The notes beneath the pieces were generated by a model that worked only from the letters and a program-made list of their open reading frames with translations, ran no database searches and was not told the origin of the DNA. Shown piece by piece: positions 32,769 through 42,088 of a stretch of DNA of 64,000 nucleotides. The position numbers were made by a program, and so were the translations under genes. Position 1 is the first letter of the stretch, and every line of letters starts with the position of its first letter. The DNA is from Promicromonospora thailandica (lineage in GTDB: Bacteria; Actinomycetota; Actinomycetes; Actinomycetales; Cellulomonadaceae): assembly GCF_024171955.1 (NCBI RefSeq), contig NZ_JAMTCS010000015.1:62001-126000 (forward strand), given 5' to 3'.

Positions 32769-34376
32769 TCACTCGCGATGGGTCCGGATCTCCTCGGGCC
32801 ACGCGAGCGTGACCCCGAGGGTGTCGGTCAGCAGCCGTTGGTAGTCGGCCAGGCGGGTGGGGTCGTTGCGCACCTTGCGCGGCGGCAGGCCGCGGTCGAG
32901 GCAGAACGCGGCCAGCGCGCCGACCGCCTCGCCGATGCCCCACTCGACGGGGTGCAGCCGGTAGCAGCCGTTGGTGATGTGGGTGGTGCCGATGTTCTTG
33001 CCCGCGGGGAGCAGGTTCTCGACGCGTACCGGCACGAGCGCGCCCAGGGGAACCTGGAAGGGGTACGCCTCGATGTCCACGTAGGTACGGCCGGCGGTGC
33101 TGGGGTGCAGGTCGATCCGGTACCGGCCGAGGCCCACGGCGTCGGGGAACACCTCGCTGCCGGCGCCCTCCGGTCGGGCCTGCACGCCCACGTGCCGCTC
33201 GGTCACGGTCAGCTCCGCGCGGATGCGCCGGGCCTCCCGGATGTACGGGGTCATGGCCAGGCCGTCGGGCGTGCCGGTCACGTCGGGCCGCAGGCGCAGG
33301 CCCGGGTAGCCGGTGCCGCCGTCGGGGCGGGGCGCCTCCGTCTGGAGCCAGTGCAGGAACGAGAACGACAGGTCTCGCGCGCCGGCCAGCGCCGCCGTCC
33401 GGGCGGCGTCGTCGACGCCGGGGCCGAGCAGGGGCGCCTCCCAGTAGTCGATCTGGGGCCAGTTGACCATGGTGACGTCACCCACGGCGCCGTCGGTGAA
33501 GTTCTCGCGGGCCAGCACCCGCCGGAACGTCCACAGCGGGAAGTGGGCGCCGCGGGCGTGGTCGGCCTCGAACAGCTTCCAGGTGCGGCGCTGCAGGGTG
33601 ATGGGGACGACGTCGTCGAACGAGAGCTGCGGTCCGGGCCAGAACGGGGCCACGGCGCTGCGCCAGTGCGCGTAGCCCGCCGGCCGGTCGACCGTGTGGT
33701 CCTCCCCGGGGCGGTGCTCCAGGGCGAAGCACCAGGAGATCGCCTGCTGGTCGAGCGGGTCGGCGACGTCGGGGGCGTGCGGCTCGCCGGTCTCGTCCCG
33801 CCCCTCGGCGCCGATCACGTGCTCGACGCCCGCGAGCTCCAGCAGGTCGCCGAGCTCGGTGGCGTCGACGACGTAGTCGGCCTGGACGGTGGTCTCGTGG
33901 CCGCGGGGGTCTCGCAGGGTGACGGCGTCGACCTCGTCGCCGGAGGTGTGCGCCGCGACCGGTTCGTGCCCCAGGAGCAGCTCGATCTGTCCGCCGGCCC
34001 GCCAGGGCGCGACCATCTCCTCCAGCACGGCGGCCGCGACGCGCGGCTCGTGGCACAGGTGGCTGACGATGCCGAGCCCGGGGTCCAGCAGCGGGTCCGC
34101 GGCGGCGCGCGCCGTCAGGGGGTAGTTGCGGCGGTAGTAGTCGCGCACGCGGCGCCGCAGCTCGGCGTACCCGGGCGGGGCATAGCGCTCCTCGATCCAG
34201 GTGTGCTCGTCGGGCGGCACGGCCTGCGCGGTGAGCTGGCCGCCGAGCCAGCCGGTCGGCTCGGTCAGCACCACGCGCCGCCCCAGCCGGGCCGCGGTCA
34301 GCGCCGCGGCCACCCCGCCCAGCCCGCCGCCCACGACCAGCACCTCGGTCTTGCGCTCGCTCGTGCCCTCGTTCAC
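32769..34376 (-). CDS. FAD-dependent oxidoreductase of the FAD_oxidored type
   Basis: A 535-residue flavoprotein. The FAD-binding VLVVGGGLGGVAAALTAARLG is at the N-terminus, TGWLGGQLTAQAVPPDEHTW follows, and VDATELGDLLELAGV and LLPAGKNIGTTHITNGCYRL are typical of this family of sugar- or uronate-linked oxidoreductases. It is the last gene of the seven-gene transporter operon and starts within the stop of the LacI gene (GTGA). It probably oxidises the imported compound; substrate unknown. Confidence 0.8.
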   Translation of the reverse strand: MNEGTSERKTEVLVVGGGLGGVAAALTAARLGRRVVLTEPTGWLGGQLTAQAVPPDEHTWIEERYAPPGYAELRRRVRDYYRRNYPLTARAAADPLLDPGLGIVSHLCHEPRVAAAVLEEMVAPWRAGGQIELLLGHEPVAAHTSGDEVDAVTLRDPRGHETTVQADYVVDATELGDLLELAGVEHVIGAEGRDETGEPHAPDVADPLDQQAISWCFALEHRPGEDHTVDRPAGYAHWRSAVAPFWPGPQLSFDDVVPITLQRRTWKLFEADHARGAHFPLWTFRRVLARENFTDGAVGDVTMVNWPQIDYWEAPLLGPGVDDAARTAALAGARDLSFSFLHWLQTEAPRPDGGTGYPGLRLRPDVTGTPDGLAMTPYIREARRIRAELTVTERHVGVQARPEGAGSEVFPDAVGLGRYRIDLHPSTAGRTYVDIEAYPFQVPLGALVPVRVENLLPAGKNIGTTHITNGCYRLHPVEWGIGEAVGALAAFCLDRGLPPRKVRNDPTRLADYQRLLTDTLGVTLAWPEEIRTHRE

Positions 34377-35449
34377 TCGGTCCTCCCCTGTGTCCCGGCC
34401 GGTGCGGTCACGGTCTCGCCCTCCACCACGACGCACTCCACAAGCACGTCCGCGACCGGTGTCCCGGGCTCGTCGAGCAGGCCCACGAGCGTGTCGATGG
34501 CGAGGCGGCCCACCTCGCGGCGCGGGATCTGCAGGCAGTCCCAGCGCACGGCGGCGTCCGGGGCCACGCCCTCCAGGACGGCGACCGACACGTCGCGCGG
34601 CACGGCGAGGCCGCGTGCGGCCAGGGCCTCGGCGAACGGGTGCGCCAGCCACTCGGCGTCCGCGACGACGGCGGTGAGCCGGTCCGCCGTACCGCCCAGG
34701 ACGGTGTCGAGCCAGGCCGGGTCGGGTGCGCCACCCGGTCCGGGCGGGCCCGCGGGCGACACGTCGTGCAGGCCGCGGCGCGCGACGGCGGACTCGTAGC
34801 CGCGCCGCCGGTCCGCGTAGGACTCCTCGTCGATGCCCGCGCTCAGGTAGCCGATCCGCGTGTGCCCCAGGTCGGCCAGGCGGTCGACGATCGCGGCGGC
34901 CGCCGACTCGTAGTCGGGCACCACGCACGTGATGCGCGTGCCCGGCACCTCGCGGCGCCCGATGTGCACGAACGGGTACCCGTCGGCCTCCAGCCGGGCC
35001 AGCTCGGCGCGGTCGGCGGCGACGCCGAGCAGCACCGCGCCGTCGGCCACGTTGAGCCGGTTGACGCCGTCGCGGTAGACCCGCCGCCGCCCGTCGGTGC
35101 CGCCCGTGGAGGTGAACAGCACCAGGTCGTGGTCGATCTCCTCGGCACGCTCCTCGATCCCCAGCAGGAACTCGAGGTAGAAGTCCTCGCGCGCCCGCGG
35201 GAACACCGCCTCGAAGGTGTGCACGCCCAGCAGCCGGTTGCGGCCCGTGCGCAGCTTGCGGGCCGTCGGGTTGGGCACGTAGCCCAGCTCCTTGATCGCC
35301 TCCTGGATGCGGCGCACGGTCGCCTCCGGGATGCGGGCGGCGTCGGTGTCACCGCCGATCACGCGGGACACCGCGGACTGCGAGACGCCGGCCAGCCGCG
35401 CGACGTCGGACTGGCGGGGCGCACGGGCACGGCGCGGGGTCGTGGTCAC
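34373..35449 (-). CDS. LacI-family transcriptional regulator
   Basis: A 358-residue repressor. The DNA-binding SDVARLAGVSQSAVSRVIGG and the hinge GYVPNPTARKLRTGRNRLLG are followed by a periplasmic-binding-protein-like effector domain. Unusually it is encoded inside the operon it most likely controls, between the transporter ATPase and the oxidoreductase gene, with four-base overlaps on both sides. The operators are probably the two palindromes upstream of the solute-binding protein gene at 41129-41186. Confidence 0.9.
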   Translation of the reverse strand: MTTTPRRARAPRQSDVARLAGVSQSAVSRVIGGDTDAARIPEATVRRIQEAIKELGYVPNPTARKLRTGRNRLLGVHTFEAVFPRAREDFYLEFLLGIEERAEEIDHDLVLFTSTGGTDGRRRVYRDGVNRLNVADGAVLLGVAADRAELARLEADGYPFVHIGRREVPGTRITCVVPDYESAAAAIVDRLADLGHTRIGYLSAGIDEESYADRRRGYESAVARRGLHDVSPAGPPGPGGAPDPAWLDTVLGGTADRLTAVVADAEWLAHPFAEALAARGLAVPRDVSVAVLEGVAPDAAVRWDCLQIPRREVGRLAIDTLVGLLDEPGTPVADVLVECVVVEGETVTAPAGTQGRTE

Positions 35450-36459
35450 TCGGTCTCCTGGGTCGGGTGGTGCAGCCAGCAGCGGGTCCAGCGGCCGTCG
35501 GCGAGGTCCGTCCGGGGCGGCGCCTGCGTGCGGCACACGTCCATGGCGAACGGGCAGCGCGGGTGGAACCGGCAGCCGGACGGCGGGTCGATGAGGCTGG
35601 GCGGCTCGCCCAGCCCGTCGGCGTCCGCGTCGAACAGGCGCTCCCGGTCGCGCGCGCCCCGGCCCGGGTCGGGCGAGGAGTCCACGAGCAGGCGCGTGTA
35701 CGGGTGCAGCGGGTCGGCGATGACCTGTTCCTTGGGCCCGCCCTCGACCATCTCCCCTGCGTACATGACCACCACCTCGTCGCACAGGTAGCGCGCGCCC
35801 GCGATGTCGTGCGTGATGTAGAGCAGGGCCAGGCCGTCCTCGGCGCGCAGCCGGTCCAGGAGGTTCAGCATCTCGAGCCGGATGGACACGTCCAGCATCG
35901 AGACCGGCTCGTCGCCGAGCAGCACCTTGGGCTCCACGGCCAGGGCCCGGGCGATGACGACGCGCTGGCGCTGCCCGCCCGAGAGCTCGTGCGGGAACTT
36001 GTCGGCGTACTGCTCGGCGGGCGTCAGGGCCACGCGCTCCAGCAGCTCCCGCACGCGCCGGTCCAGCTCCGCCCGGCCGCGCACGCCGTGGTGCAGCCGC
36101 AGGGGCCGCTCCAGGTTGTGCCGCACGCGGTGCAGCGGGTTCAGGGAGCCGAACGGGTCCTGGAAGACGATCTGGACGTCCTTGTGGTAACCCCGCTCGA
36201 CCCGGCCGCGACGCTGCCGCACCGGGACGCCCTCCAGGGCGACCTCGCCGCTCGTGGGCGCGTAGAACCCGGCGAGCACCCGGGCGAGCGTCGTCTTGCC
36301 GCTGCCCGACTCCCCCACCAGCGCGACCACCCGGCCGCGGTGCAGGTCCAGGGAGGCACCCTCCACGGCGCGCACCACCGAGCGTGCGCCGACGGCCGAG
36401 CGCACCGTGAAGTGCTTGGTCACGTCGACGGCGGACAGCACGGGCGTGGTCGCGGTCAT
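35446..36459 (-). CDS. peptide/oligosaccharide ABC transporter ATPase (DppF/OppF type)
   Basis: A 337-residue ATPase. Walker A is GESGSGKTT at about residues 49-57, the signature LSGGQRQRVVIARAL lies at about 163, and Walker B LLGDEPVSMLD follows. The C-terminal oligopeptide/dipeptide domain contains GCRFHPRCPFAMDVC, where the Cys residues match the iron-sulfur or zinc site seen in some DppF-type proteins. It pairs with the next gene as the two-ATPase engine of the transporter. Confidence 0.92.
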   Translation of the reverse strand: MTATTPVLSAVDVTKHFTVRSAVGARSVVRAVEGASLDLHRGRVVALVGESGSGKTTLARVLAGFYAPTSGEVALEGVPVRQRRGRVERGYHKDVQIVFQDPFGSLNPLHRVRHNLERPLRLHHGVRGRAELDRRVRELLERVALTPAEQYADKFPHELSGGQRQRVVIARALAVEPKVLLGDEPVSMLDVSIRLEMLNLLDRLRAEDGLALLYITHDIAGARYLCDEVVVMYAGEMVEGGPKEQVIADPLHPYTRLLVDSSPDPGRGARDRERLFDADADGLGEPPSLIDPPSGCRFHPRCPFAMDVCRTQAPPRTDLADGRWTRCWLHHPTQETE

Positions 36460-37532
36460 CGGTCTCCTCCGTCGGTGGTGCGCTCGGTGCCGGTTGCGGC
36501 GGCATCGCCGTCGTCCAGGCGGCACGCGACCAGGTGCGCGCCGCCGGCCTCCCCGAGCACCGGCAGGTGCGTGTCGCACCCGGCGAACCGCTGCGGGCAC
36601 CGCGGGTGGAACGGGCAGCCGGACGGCGGACGCCGCAGGTCGGGCGGTGTGCCCGGGATGCCGGTCAGCCGCCACAGGGGTGCCCGCAGCGGCGGGAAGG
36701 AGTCGCGCAGCCCGCGGGTGTACGGGTGGCGCGGCGCGTCGTAGAGCTCCTGCGCGGTGCCGAGCTCGACGATCCGGCCGGCGTACATGATGGCGATCCG
36801 GTCGGCGAGCTCCAGCAGCAGGGACAGGTCGTGCGTCACGAAGACGACGGCGAACCCGAGCGTCCGGCGCAGCCGCAGCACCTGGGCGAGGATCTGGCGC
36901 TGCATGACGACGTCGACCGCCGTCGTCGGCTCGTCCATGACCACCAGCTCCGGACCGCACGCCAGCGCGAGCGCGATGCCGGCGCGCTGCCGCATGCCGC
37001 CCGAGAGCTCGTGCGGGTAGCTGCGGACGCGGTCGCCGGAGATGCCCACCGTGGTGAGCAGCTCCGCAGCGCGCGCCCACGCCGCCTTCCGGTCGAGGGT
37101 GCGGTCGTGGGTGCGCAGCACGTCGGCGAACTGCGCGCCGAGCCGCATCACGGGGTTGAGCGCGTCCATGGCGCTCTGCAGCACGATCGACAGGGAGGTC
37201 CAGCGCAGCGCCCGCAGCGTCCTCGGGCTCGCGGTCACCAGGTCGACGGCGGGACCGCCGTCGCGCGGGTGGAACACGATGCTGCCCGCCGTGGTGGCGG
37301 CGGGCGGCCGCTGCAGCCGGGTCAGCGCCGTGATCAGGGTGGACTTGCCGGAGCCGGACTCGCCGGCCACACCGAGGATCTCGCCGCGGCGCAGCGTGAA
37401 GGTGACGTCGGTGCAGGCGCGCACCGGGTCGCCGTCGGTCCCGTACTCCACGGTCAGGCCCGTGACGTGCAGCACGTCGCCGGACGCGGCCCGCGCGGCG
37501 GGCCGGGTGTCGTGGGCGGTCTGGGTGCTCAT
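36456..37532 (-). CDS. peptide/oligosaccharide ABC transporter ATPase (DppD/OppD type)
   Basis: A 358-residue ATPase with Walker A GESGSGKST, signature LSGGMRQRAGIALALA and Walker B VVMDEPTTAVD. The C-terminal domain carries GCPFHPRCPQRFAGC. It overlaps both neighbours by four bases. Its order, permease C then ATPase D then ATPase F, is the standard dpp layout. Confidence 0.92.
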   Translation of the reverse strand: MSTQTAHDTRPAARAASGDVLHVTGLTVEYGTDGDPVRACTDVTFTLRRGEILGVAGESGSGKSTLITALTRLQRPPAATTAGSIVFHPRDGGPAVDLVTASPRTLRALRWTSLSIVLQSAMDALNPVMRLGAQFADVLRTHDRTLDRKAAWARAAELLTTVGISGDRVRSYPHELSGGMRQRAGIALALACGPELVVMDEPTTAVDVVMQRQILAQVLRLRRTLGFAVVFVTHDLSLLLELADRIAIMYAGRIVELGTAQELYDAPRHPYTRGLRDSFPPLRAPLWRLTGIPGTPPDLRRPPSGCPFHPRCPQRFAGCDTHLPVLGEAGGAHLVACRLDDGDAAATGTERTTDGGDR

Positions 37533-38422
37533 CGGGCCTCGCTCCCTCGGGGACGGCGGGTGCGCTGCCGGACGGTGCGCAGCTTGGGGTTGGCCAGCTC
37601 GTCGACGCCGAAGTTGACGAGGGTGGCCGCGGTCGCGACGAGGGCGATGCACAGGCCCGGCGGCACGAACCACCACCACATGCCGCGCAGCACCGCGCTC
37701 TGCTGCTGGGCGGCCTGGATCATGGTGCCCCAGCTGATGGCGCCGGAGTCGGAGATGCCGAGGAACGCCAGGCCCGCCTCGGCCATGACGCCGCCGATCA
37801 CGCCCTGGAGGAACATCGCGGCGATCCAGCCGGTCAGGTGTGGCAGCACCTCGTGGAACAGGAGCCTGCGGTGCGGCTCGCCGAGGGTGCGCATCGCGAG
37901 CACGAAGTCCCGGTTGCTCACGCTCATGGCCTGGGCCCGGATGGTGCGCGCCCCGCCCGACCAGCCGAAGAACCCGATGATGAGCGCGATGACCCACAGC
38001 CCCGTGCCCTGCATGTACCCGGCGACGATCAGGATGAGCGGCAGCACCGGCATGACGATGAACAGGTTGGACAGGAAGTTGAGCCAGGCGTCGGTGCGCC
38101 CGCCGAAGTACCCGGCGGGCAGCCCGACCAGGATCGCGAGCGCCGTGCCGATCACGGCCGAGAGGAACCCGACGAACAGCGACCCGCGGGCGCCCTCGAT
38201 GGTCTGGGCCAGCACGTCCTGGCCGAACTGGGTGGTGCCGAGCCAGTGCTCCGCGCTGGGCGGCAGGCCGATCGCGGTCAGGTCGTTGGCGCGCGGGTCG
38301 AGGCCCGGGACGCTCGCGGTGAGCCAGGGGCCGGCCAGCGCGAGGAGCACGAAGAAGCCGATGACGCCCAGGCCCGTGCGGACCTTCCACCCCTGCAGCA
38401 GCGAGGTTCGCATCGCGCTCAC
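37529..38422 (-). CDS. ABC transporter permease (DppC type)
   Basis: A 297-residue permease with the N-terminal OppC_N segment, six membrane helices and the ATPase-contact EAA loop near residue 200 (RTLGEPHRRLLFHEVLPH). GTG at 38422 is chosen because it overlaps the upstream stop by four bases like every other junction here; an ATG nine bases downstream is the alternative. TTQFGQDVLAQTIEGAR is a typical DppC sequence. Confidence 0.9.
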   Translation of the reverse strand: MSAMRTSLLQGWKVRTGLGVIGFFVLLALAGPWLTASVPGLDPRANDLTAIGLPPSAEHWLGTTQFGQDVLAQTIEGARGSLFVGFLSAVIGTALAILVGLPAGYFGGRTDAWLNFLSNLFIVMPVLPLILIVAGYMQGTGLWVIALIIGFFGWSGGARTIRAQAMSVSNRDFVLAMRTLGEPHRRLLFHEVLPHLTGWIAAMFLQGVIGGVMAEAGLAFLGISDSGAISWGTMIQAAQQQSAVLRGMWWWFVPPGLCIALVATAATLVNFGVDELANPKLRTVRQRTRRPRGSEAR

Positions 38423-39420
38423 CCCTGTTCCCGGATGCGGGGGTCGAGCACCACGTACAGGGAGTCGGCCAGGAGGTTGGCGAGCAGCGTCGCGAGCGTC
38501 ACGATGAGGAAGACCCCCTGCATCATCGGGTAGTCCCGCTTGTTGAGGGACTCGAACAGCAGGTACCCGATGCCGGGGTAGCTGAACACGGTCTCGGTCA
38601 GCAGGGCGCCGCCGATGACGCCGCCGAGCGCCATCGCGAAGCCGGTGAAGCTCGGCAGCATCGCGTTGCGGGCGGCGTAGCGCAGGATCACGCGGCCCCG
38701 CGAGAGGCCCTTGGCCTGGGCCAGCAGCACGTAGTCCTCCCGCACCGTGGTCACGGTCATGTTCCGCATGCCGAGCAGCCATCCGCCGAACGCCGAGAAC
38801 ACGATGGTCGCGGCGGGCAGCGCGCCGTAGTGCAGCACGGAGCCCAGGAACGGCAGGTTGAACCCCTCGGCGAGGTTGGCGTCGTACCCGCCCGACAGCG
38901 GGAACCAGCCGAGCACGAACCCGAAGACCCACAGGGCCAGCAGCGCGACCCAGAAGTACGGCACGGACGAGAGGAACGCGGTCAGCGGCGTCAGCACCGA
39001 GTCGAGCCGGCTGCCCGCCTTCCACCCGGCGACGACGCCGAGGCCGGTGCCGAGCACGAACGCGAGCACCGTCGTCGACCCGACCAGCAGCAGCGTCCAG
39101 GGCAGCGCCTGCAGCACGAGCTCGCTCACCGGCACGGGGAAGTTGACCACCGAGACGCCGAGGTCGAACCGCGCGAGCTGCCCCAGATAGCCCACGAACT
39201 GCTCGCCGAGGTTCTGGTCGGGGTCCCCGAAGATGGCCCGGATGCTCTCCAGCGTCTCCGGCGGCACCTGCTGGCCGCTGACCCGCTGCAGCTCCTCGAC
39301 GATCGCGGACGACGGGTCGCCCGGCATGAGGCGCGGCAGCAGGAAGTTGAGCACGACGGCGGCGGCCGCGGCCGCGGCGTAGAACCCCAGCCGGCGCAGC
39401 AGGAACCCCCAGCGACGCAC
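38419..39420 (-). CDS. ABC transporter permease (DppB type)
   Basis: A 333-residue permease with six helices. The first helix LGFYAAAAAAAVVLNFLLPR is followed by the extracytoplasmic region with PGDPSS, and the EAA loop is at AQAKGLSRGRVILRYAARNA. GTG start, three bases after the stop of the solute-binding protein gene. It forms the channel with the DppC-type subunit. Confidence 0.9.
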   Translation of the reverse strand: MRRWGFLLRRLGFYAAAAAAAVVLNFLLPRLMPGDPSSAIVEELQRVSGQQVPPETLESIRAIFGDPDQNLGEQFVGYLGQLARFDLGVSVVNFPVPVSELVLQALPWTLLLVGSTTVLAFVLGTGLGVVAGWKAGSRLDSVLTPLTAFLSSVPYFWVALLALWVFGFVLGWFPLSGGYDANLAEGFNLPFLGSVLHYGALPAATIVFSAFGGWLLGMRNMTVTTVREDYVLLAQAKGLSRGRVILRYAARNAMLPSFTGFAMALGGVIGGALLTETVFSYPGIGYLLFESLNKRDYPMMQGVFLIVTLATLLANLLADSLYVVLDPRIREQG

Positions 39421-39423
39421 GGG

Positions 39424-41082
39424 TCAGCCCTCCGCCGGCTCGAGGTCGAGCAGCGTGAGGATGAGGTCCGGCCCCAGCCCGACCATCGGGATGTGGTCGT
39501 AGCTCTCCGGCGTGGGCCAGCCCTGCCAGCGCTTCGCGTTGATCTGGACGAACCAGAAGTTGTCGTACAGCGGGCTGAACGGGACCTCGTCGACCACCAG
39601 GTGCTGCATCCGCAGGCCCAGCTCCTTGAGCTCGGCCTCGTCGTCCGTGCTCTCCATCGCGTCGATGATCTCGTCGGCCTCCGGGTGGGCCCAGCGGCCC
39701 TGGTTGAGCGTGGCCGACTCCCCCTCGGGCACGACGAAGTCGCTGTCCAGGAAGTTGTAGACGCCGTAGACGCCGGCCCCGCCCGTCGAGGCCGCCGTGA
39801 TGTCGAAGTCGCCGAGGTTCATCGCGTCGTAGTAGCCCGCGGTGGGCTGCCCCGCCGGCTCGACCTCGAGGCCGAGCGTGTCGCGCCAGCCGTTGATGAG
39901 GATGTCGGCGTAGCTGCCCCACGCCCAGTCGTTGTTGAACAGGATGGTGGGGCGGTAGCTCTCGCCGTCCTTGACCAGGGCGCCGTCCTCGACGGTCCAG
40001 CCGCCGGCGGCGAGCTCGGCCTGCGCGGCCTCGGCGTCCACGGGCCACGGCTCGGCGAGCTCGGGGTCCACCCAGTCGGCGTAGACGGTGCCGTTCAGCC
40101 CCGTGGGGCCGGCCTCGGTGCCGGTGCGCTGCAGCGTCGTGGTGATCGCCGACCGGTCCATGGTGAGGGCCAGCGCGCGGCGTACGTGGACGTCGTCGAA
40201 CGGGGGCCGGCCGGCGTTGAACATCGCCGACATCGCACCGCCGTTCGGGTAGAGCTGGTACAGGTTGTGCTCCGGGTCCTTGGCCGTGTACTCCTGCTCC
40301 CCGTTCGCCCAGGAGCCCTGCGCGATGTCGATGTCGCCGCGCAGGAGCTGTGCCTTGGCGGCGTCGGCGCTGGTCGGGATGATCTTGTAGGTCGACATGG
40401 GCAGGTCGCCGCCCCAGTAGTCGTCGCGGGCGGTCAGCGTGACCTGCTGCGGCTTGAACTCGGCGACGGTGAACGGCCCGGTGCCGACCGGCTCCGGGTT
40501 GGTCCACGTGTTCAGGTCCTGCTCGCGCCACACGTGCTCGGGCACCATCGGCAGCAGGATGTTGGCGAACTGCTTGACGGTGGCGAAGGCCGGCTCGGCG
40601 AACGTCACCGTCAGCGTCAGGTCGTCGACCTTCTCGGCCTTCTCGTAGGTGACGCCCGCGATCGAGAACTCCGGCTGCTCGACCGGCAGGTTGAGGGAGT
40701 ACACGGCGTCGTCGGCCGTGAAGGGCTCGCCGTCCGAGAAGGTGACGCCGTCGCGCAGGTGGATCGTGAGCGTCGTGCCCGCGTCGTCGAACTCCCAGCT
40801 CTCGGCCAGCCACGGCTCCACGACGGCGCCGTTGCCGTAGTCGACCCGCATGAGCGGCTCGTAGACGAGCTCCATGTTGGGCGCCTTGTCGACCGCGGGT
40901 CCGACCACGTTGTAGTTGTGGACGAACGTGGTGCCGCCGTCGGTCTTGCCGTAGACGATCGTGTCGGCGCGCCCGCCCGCGGTCCCGTCGCCGGACGACG
41001 AGCCGCCCGCGCAGGCCGAGGTGAGCAGGGCGAGCCCCACGGCCAGCGCCGCGACGCGGCGCCCCATGCGTGCGTGTCCCAT
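39424..41082 (-). CDS. extracellular solute-binding lipoprotein, family 5
   Basis: A 552-residue substrate receptor. A lipoprotein signal with LLTSAC (Cys at about 24) precedes a Gly/Ser linker and the family 5 fold (ELVYEPLMRVDYGNGAVVE, HLRDGVTFSDGEPFTADD, DVHVRRALALTMDRSAI). Family 5 receptors bind peptides, nickel or oligosaccharides; the LacI regulator and flavin oxidoreductase in the operon favour a carbohydrate-type ligand (inference). First gene of the operon, under two palindromic operators. Confidence 0.9.
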   Translation of the reverse strand: MGHARMGRRVAALAVGLALLTSACAGGSSSGDGTAGGRADTIVYGKTDGGTTFVHNYNVVGPAVDKAPNMELVYEPLMRVDYGNGAVVEPWLAESWEFDDAGTTLTIHLRDGVTFSDGEPFTADDAVYSLNLPVEQPEFSIAGVTYEKAEKVDDLTLTVTFAEPAFATVKQFANILLPMVPEHVWREQDLNTWTNPEPVGTGPFTVAEFKPQQVTLTARDDYWGGDLPMSTYKIIPTSADAAKAQLLRGDIDIAQGSWANGEQEYTAKDPEHNLYQLYPNGGAMSAMFNAGRPPFDDVHVRRALALTMDRSAITTTLQRTGTEAGPTGLNGTVYADWVDPELAEPWPVDAEAAQAELAAGGWTVEDGALVKDGESYRPTILFNNDWAWGSYADILINGWRDTLGLEVEPAGQPTAGYYDAMNLGDFDITAASTGGAGVYGVYNFLDSDFVVPEGESATLNQGRWAHPEADEIIDAMESTDDEAELKELGLRMQHLVVDEVPFSPLYDNFWFVQINAKRWQGWPTPESYDHIPMVGLGPDLILTLLDLEPAEG

Positions 41083-41128
41083 GCCAGATCCCTTCCGCTC
41101 CGTCGAGGTGGATCGATGCTTCCTGTCC

Positions 41129-41186
41129 GCTCATACGTATGAGCACGAACGTGCAGCGGCGCAGCGCGGTGCTCCTACGTATGAGC
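41129..41186. promoter_or_regulatory. two LacI-type operators spaced 42 bp
   Basis: GCTCATACGTATGAGC at 41129-41144 is a perfect 16-bp palindrome and GCTCCTACGTATGAGC at 41171-41186 matches it except one base. They lie 47-104 bp upstream of the solute-binding protein gene. The 42-bp centre distance equals four helical turns, suited to a tetrameric or looped LacI repressor. Confidence 0.8.
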
Positions 41187-41247
41187 GAGGACACTAGGGG
41201 CGACATTCGGAGCGTGTCAACCCTCTCGATCGCTAGGCTCGCCCGGC

Positions 41248-41607
41248 ATGGGAGAGTCCACGCACGAGAGCCCGCTGCCCCCGGCCGCGCTCGCGGTCGG
41301 CCTCGTCGTGGCCGCGGCGCTCGCGGCCTGGACGCTGGTGGAGATCTGGTGGCTCGCCCGTCCGGTCGAGCCGGGGACCGTGTGCACGCTGCAGTACCCG
41401 GGCCCGCCCGGGTGCGCCCCCGGGCTCCGGTTCACCGCGGCGTTCGTCTCGGCGGTGGTGGTGTCGCTGGCCTACGCCGCCGTGACCGCCGTCCTGCTGA
41501 CCGTGGCGCGGCGCCGGGTGCTCGCCGGGGTCTGGGCGCTCGGCGGGCTCGCGATCCTCGGGGCCCTCGCGGTCCAGCTCGTCAGGTGGGGCGGCCTGGC
41601 GGGATGA
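41248..41607 (+). CDS. small membrane protein, unknown
   Basis: A 119-residue protein with three predicted membrane helices and a short outside loop containing two cysteines (VCTLQYPGPPGCAPG) that could form a disulfide. A TAGGCT -10-like box at 41234 lies eight bases before the ATG, so the mRNA may be leaderless. It overlaps the convergent SRPBCC gene by 26 bp. No family recognised. Confidence 0.6.
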   Translation: MGESTHESPLPPAALAVGLVVAAALAAWTLVEIWWLARPVEPGTVCTLQYPGPPGCAPGLRFTAAFVSAVVVSLAYAAVTAVLLTVARRRVLAGVWALGGLAILGALAVQLVRWGGLAG

Positions 41608-42088
41608 GCTCCGCGTACTGCTCGCTCAGCGGCACGTAGTCGGCGTCGAAGTCGGCGAGCGAGGGCGGCTCGCCGCCCTCGACGGCGGCGACCAGGCGGT
41701 CCAGGTACCACTCCCAGCCCGGGCCGGTGTCCGGCAGGTCCTTCGGGTCGAGCTCGGTCTGCCGGAAGGTCAGCGTCGTGCCGCCGTCGGCCTCGGTGAG
41801 CTCGGCGCGCAGGCGCCACTGCCCGTACTCGTCGTCGGCGCTCACCGCGAGCAGGCGCGGCGGCTCGCAGGCGACCACGCGGAACAGGGCCGGCTCCCCC
41901 GCCTCCGCCTCGGCGTTCATGACCACCGACACCTGACCGCTCGCCGGGTCGCCCGTCCAGGTGCCGAACCAGCGGCCCAGCCGGTCGGAGTCGGTGAGGC
42001 TCGCCCACACGTCCTCGATCGGCACCCCGAACCGGCGCACCAGCACCAGGGTGCGCCCGTCGTCCTCCAGCTCTCCGGTCAGGTTCAT
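41582..42088 (-). CDS. SRPBCC/AHSA1-type START-like protein
   Basis: A 168-residue protein of the Aha1-like hydrophobic-ligand fold: VRRFGVPIEDVWASLTDSDR and LGRWFGTWTG at the start, then alternating strands and a long C-terminal helix. Such proteins are often paired with an ArsR regulator, as here, where the stop of the ArsR gene overlaps the start by four bases. Ligand unknown. Confidence 0.85.
   Translation of the reverse strand: MNLTGELEDDGRTLVLVRRFGVPIEDVWASLTDSDRLGRWFGTWTGDPASGQVSVVMNAEAEAGEPALFRVVACEPPRLLAVSADDEYGQWRLRAELTEADGGTTLTFRQTELDPKDLPDTGPGWEWYLDRLVAAVEGGEPPSLADFDADYVPLSEQYAELIPPGRPT

Noticed and set aside
37529-41206. Very long leftward reading through permeases and receptor gene
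   Set aside because: The upstream two thirds are out of frame with recognised permease and receptor genes and read as Arg/Gly/Ala-rich nonsense; only the DppC end is real.
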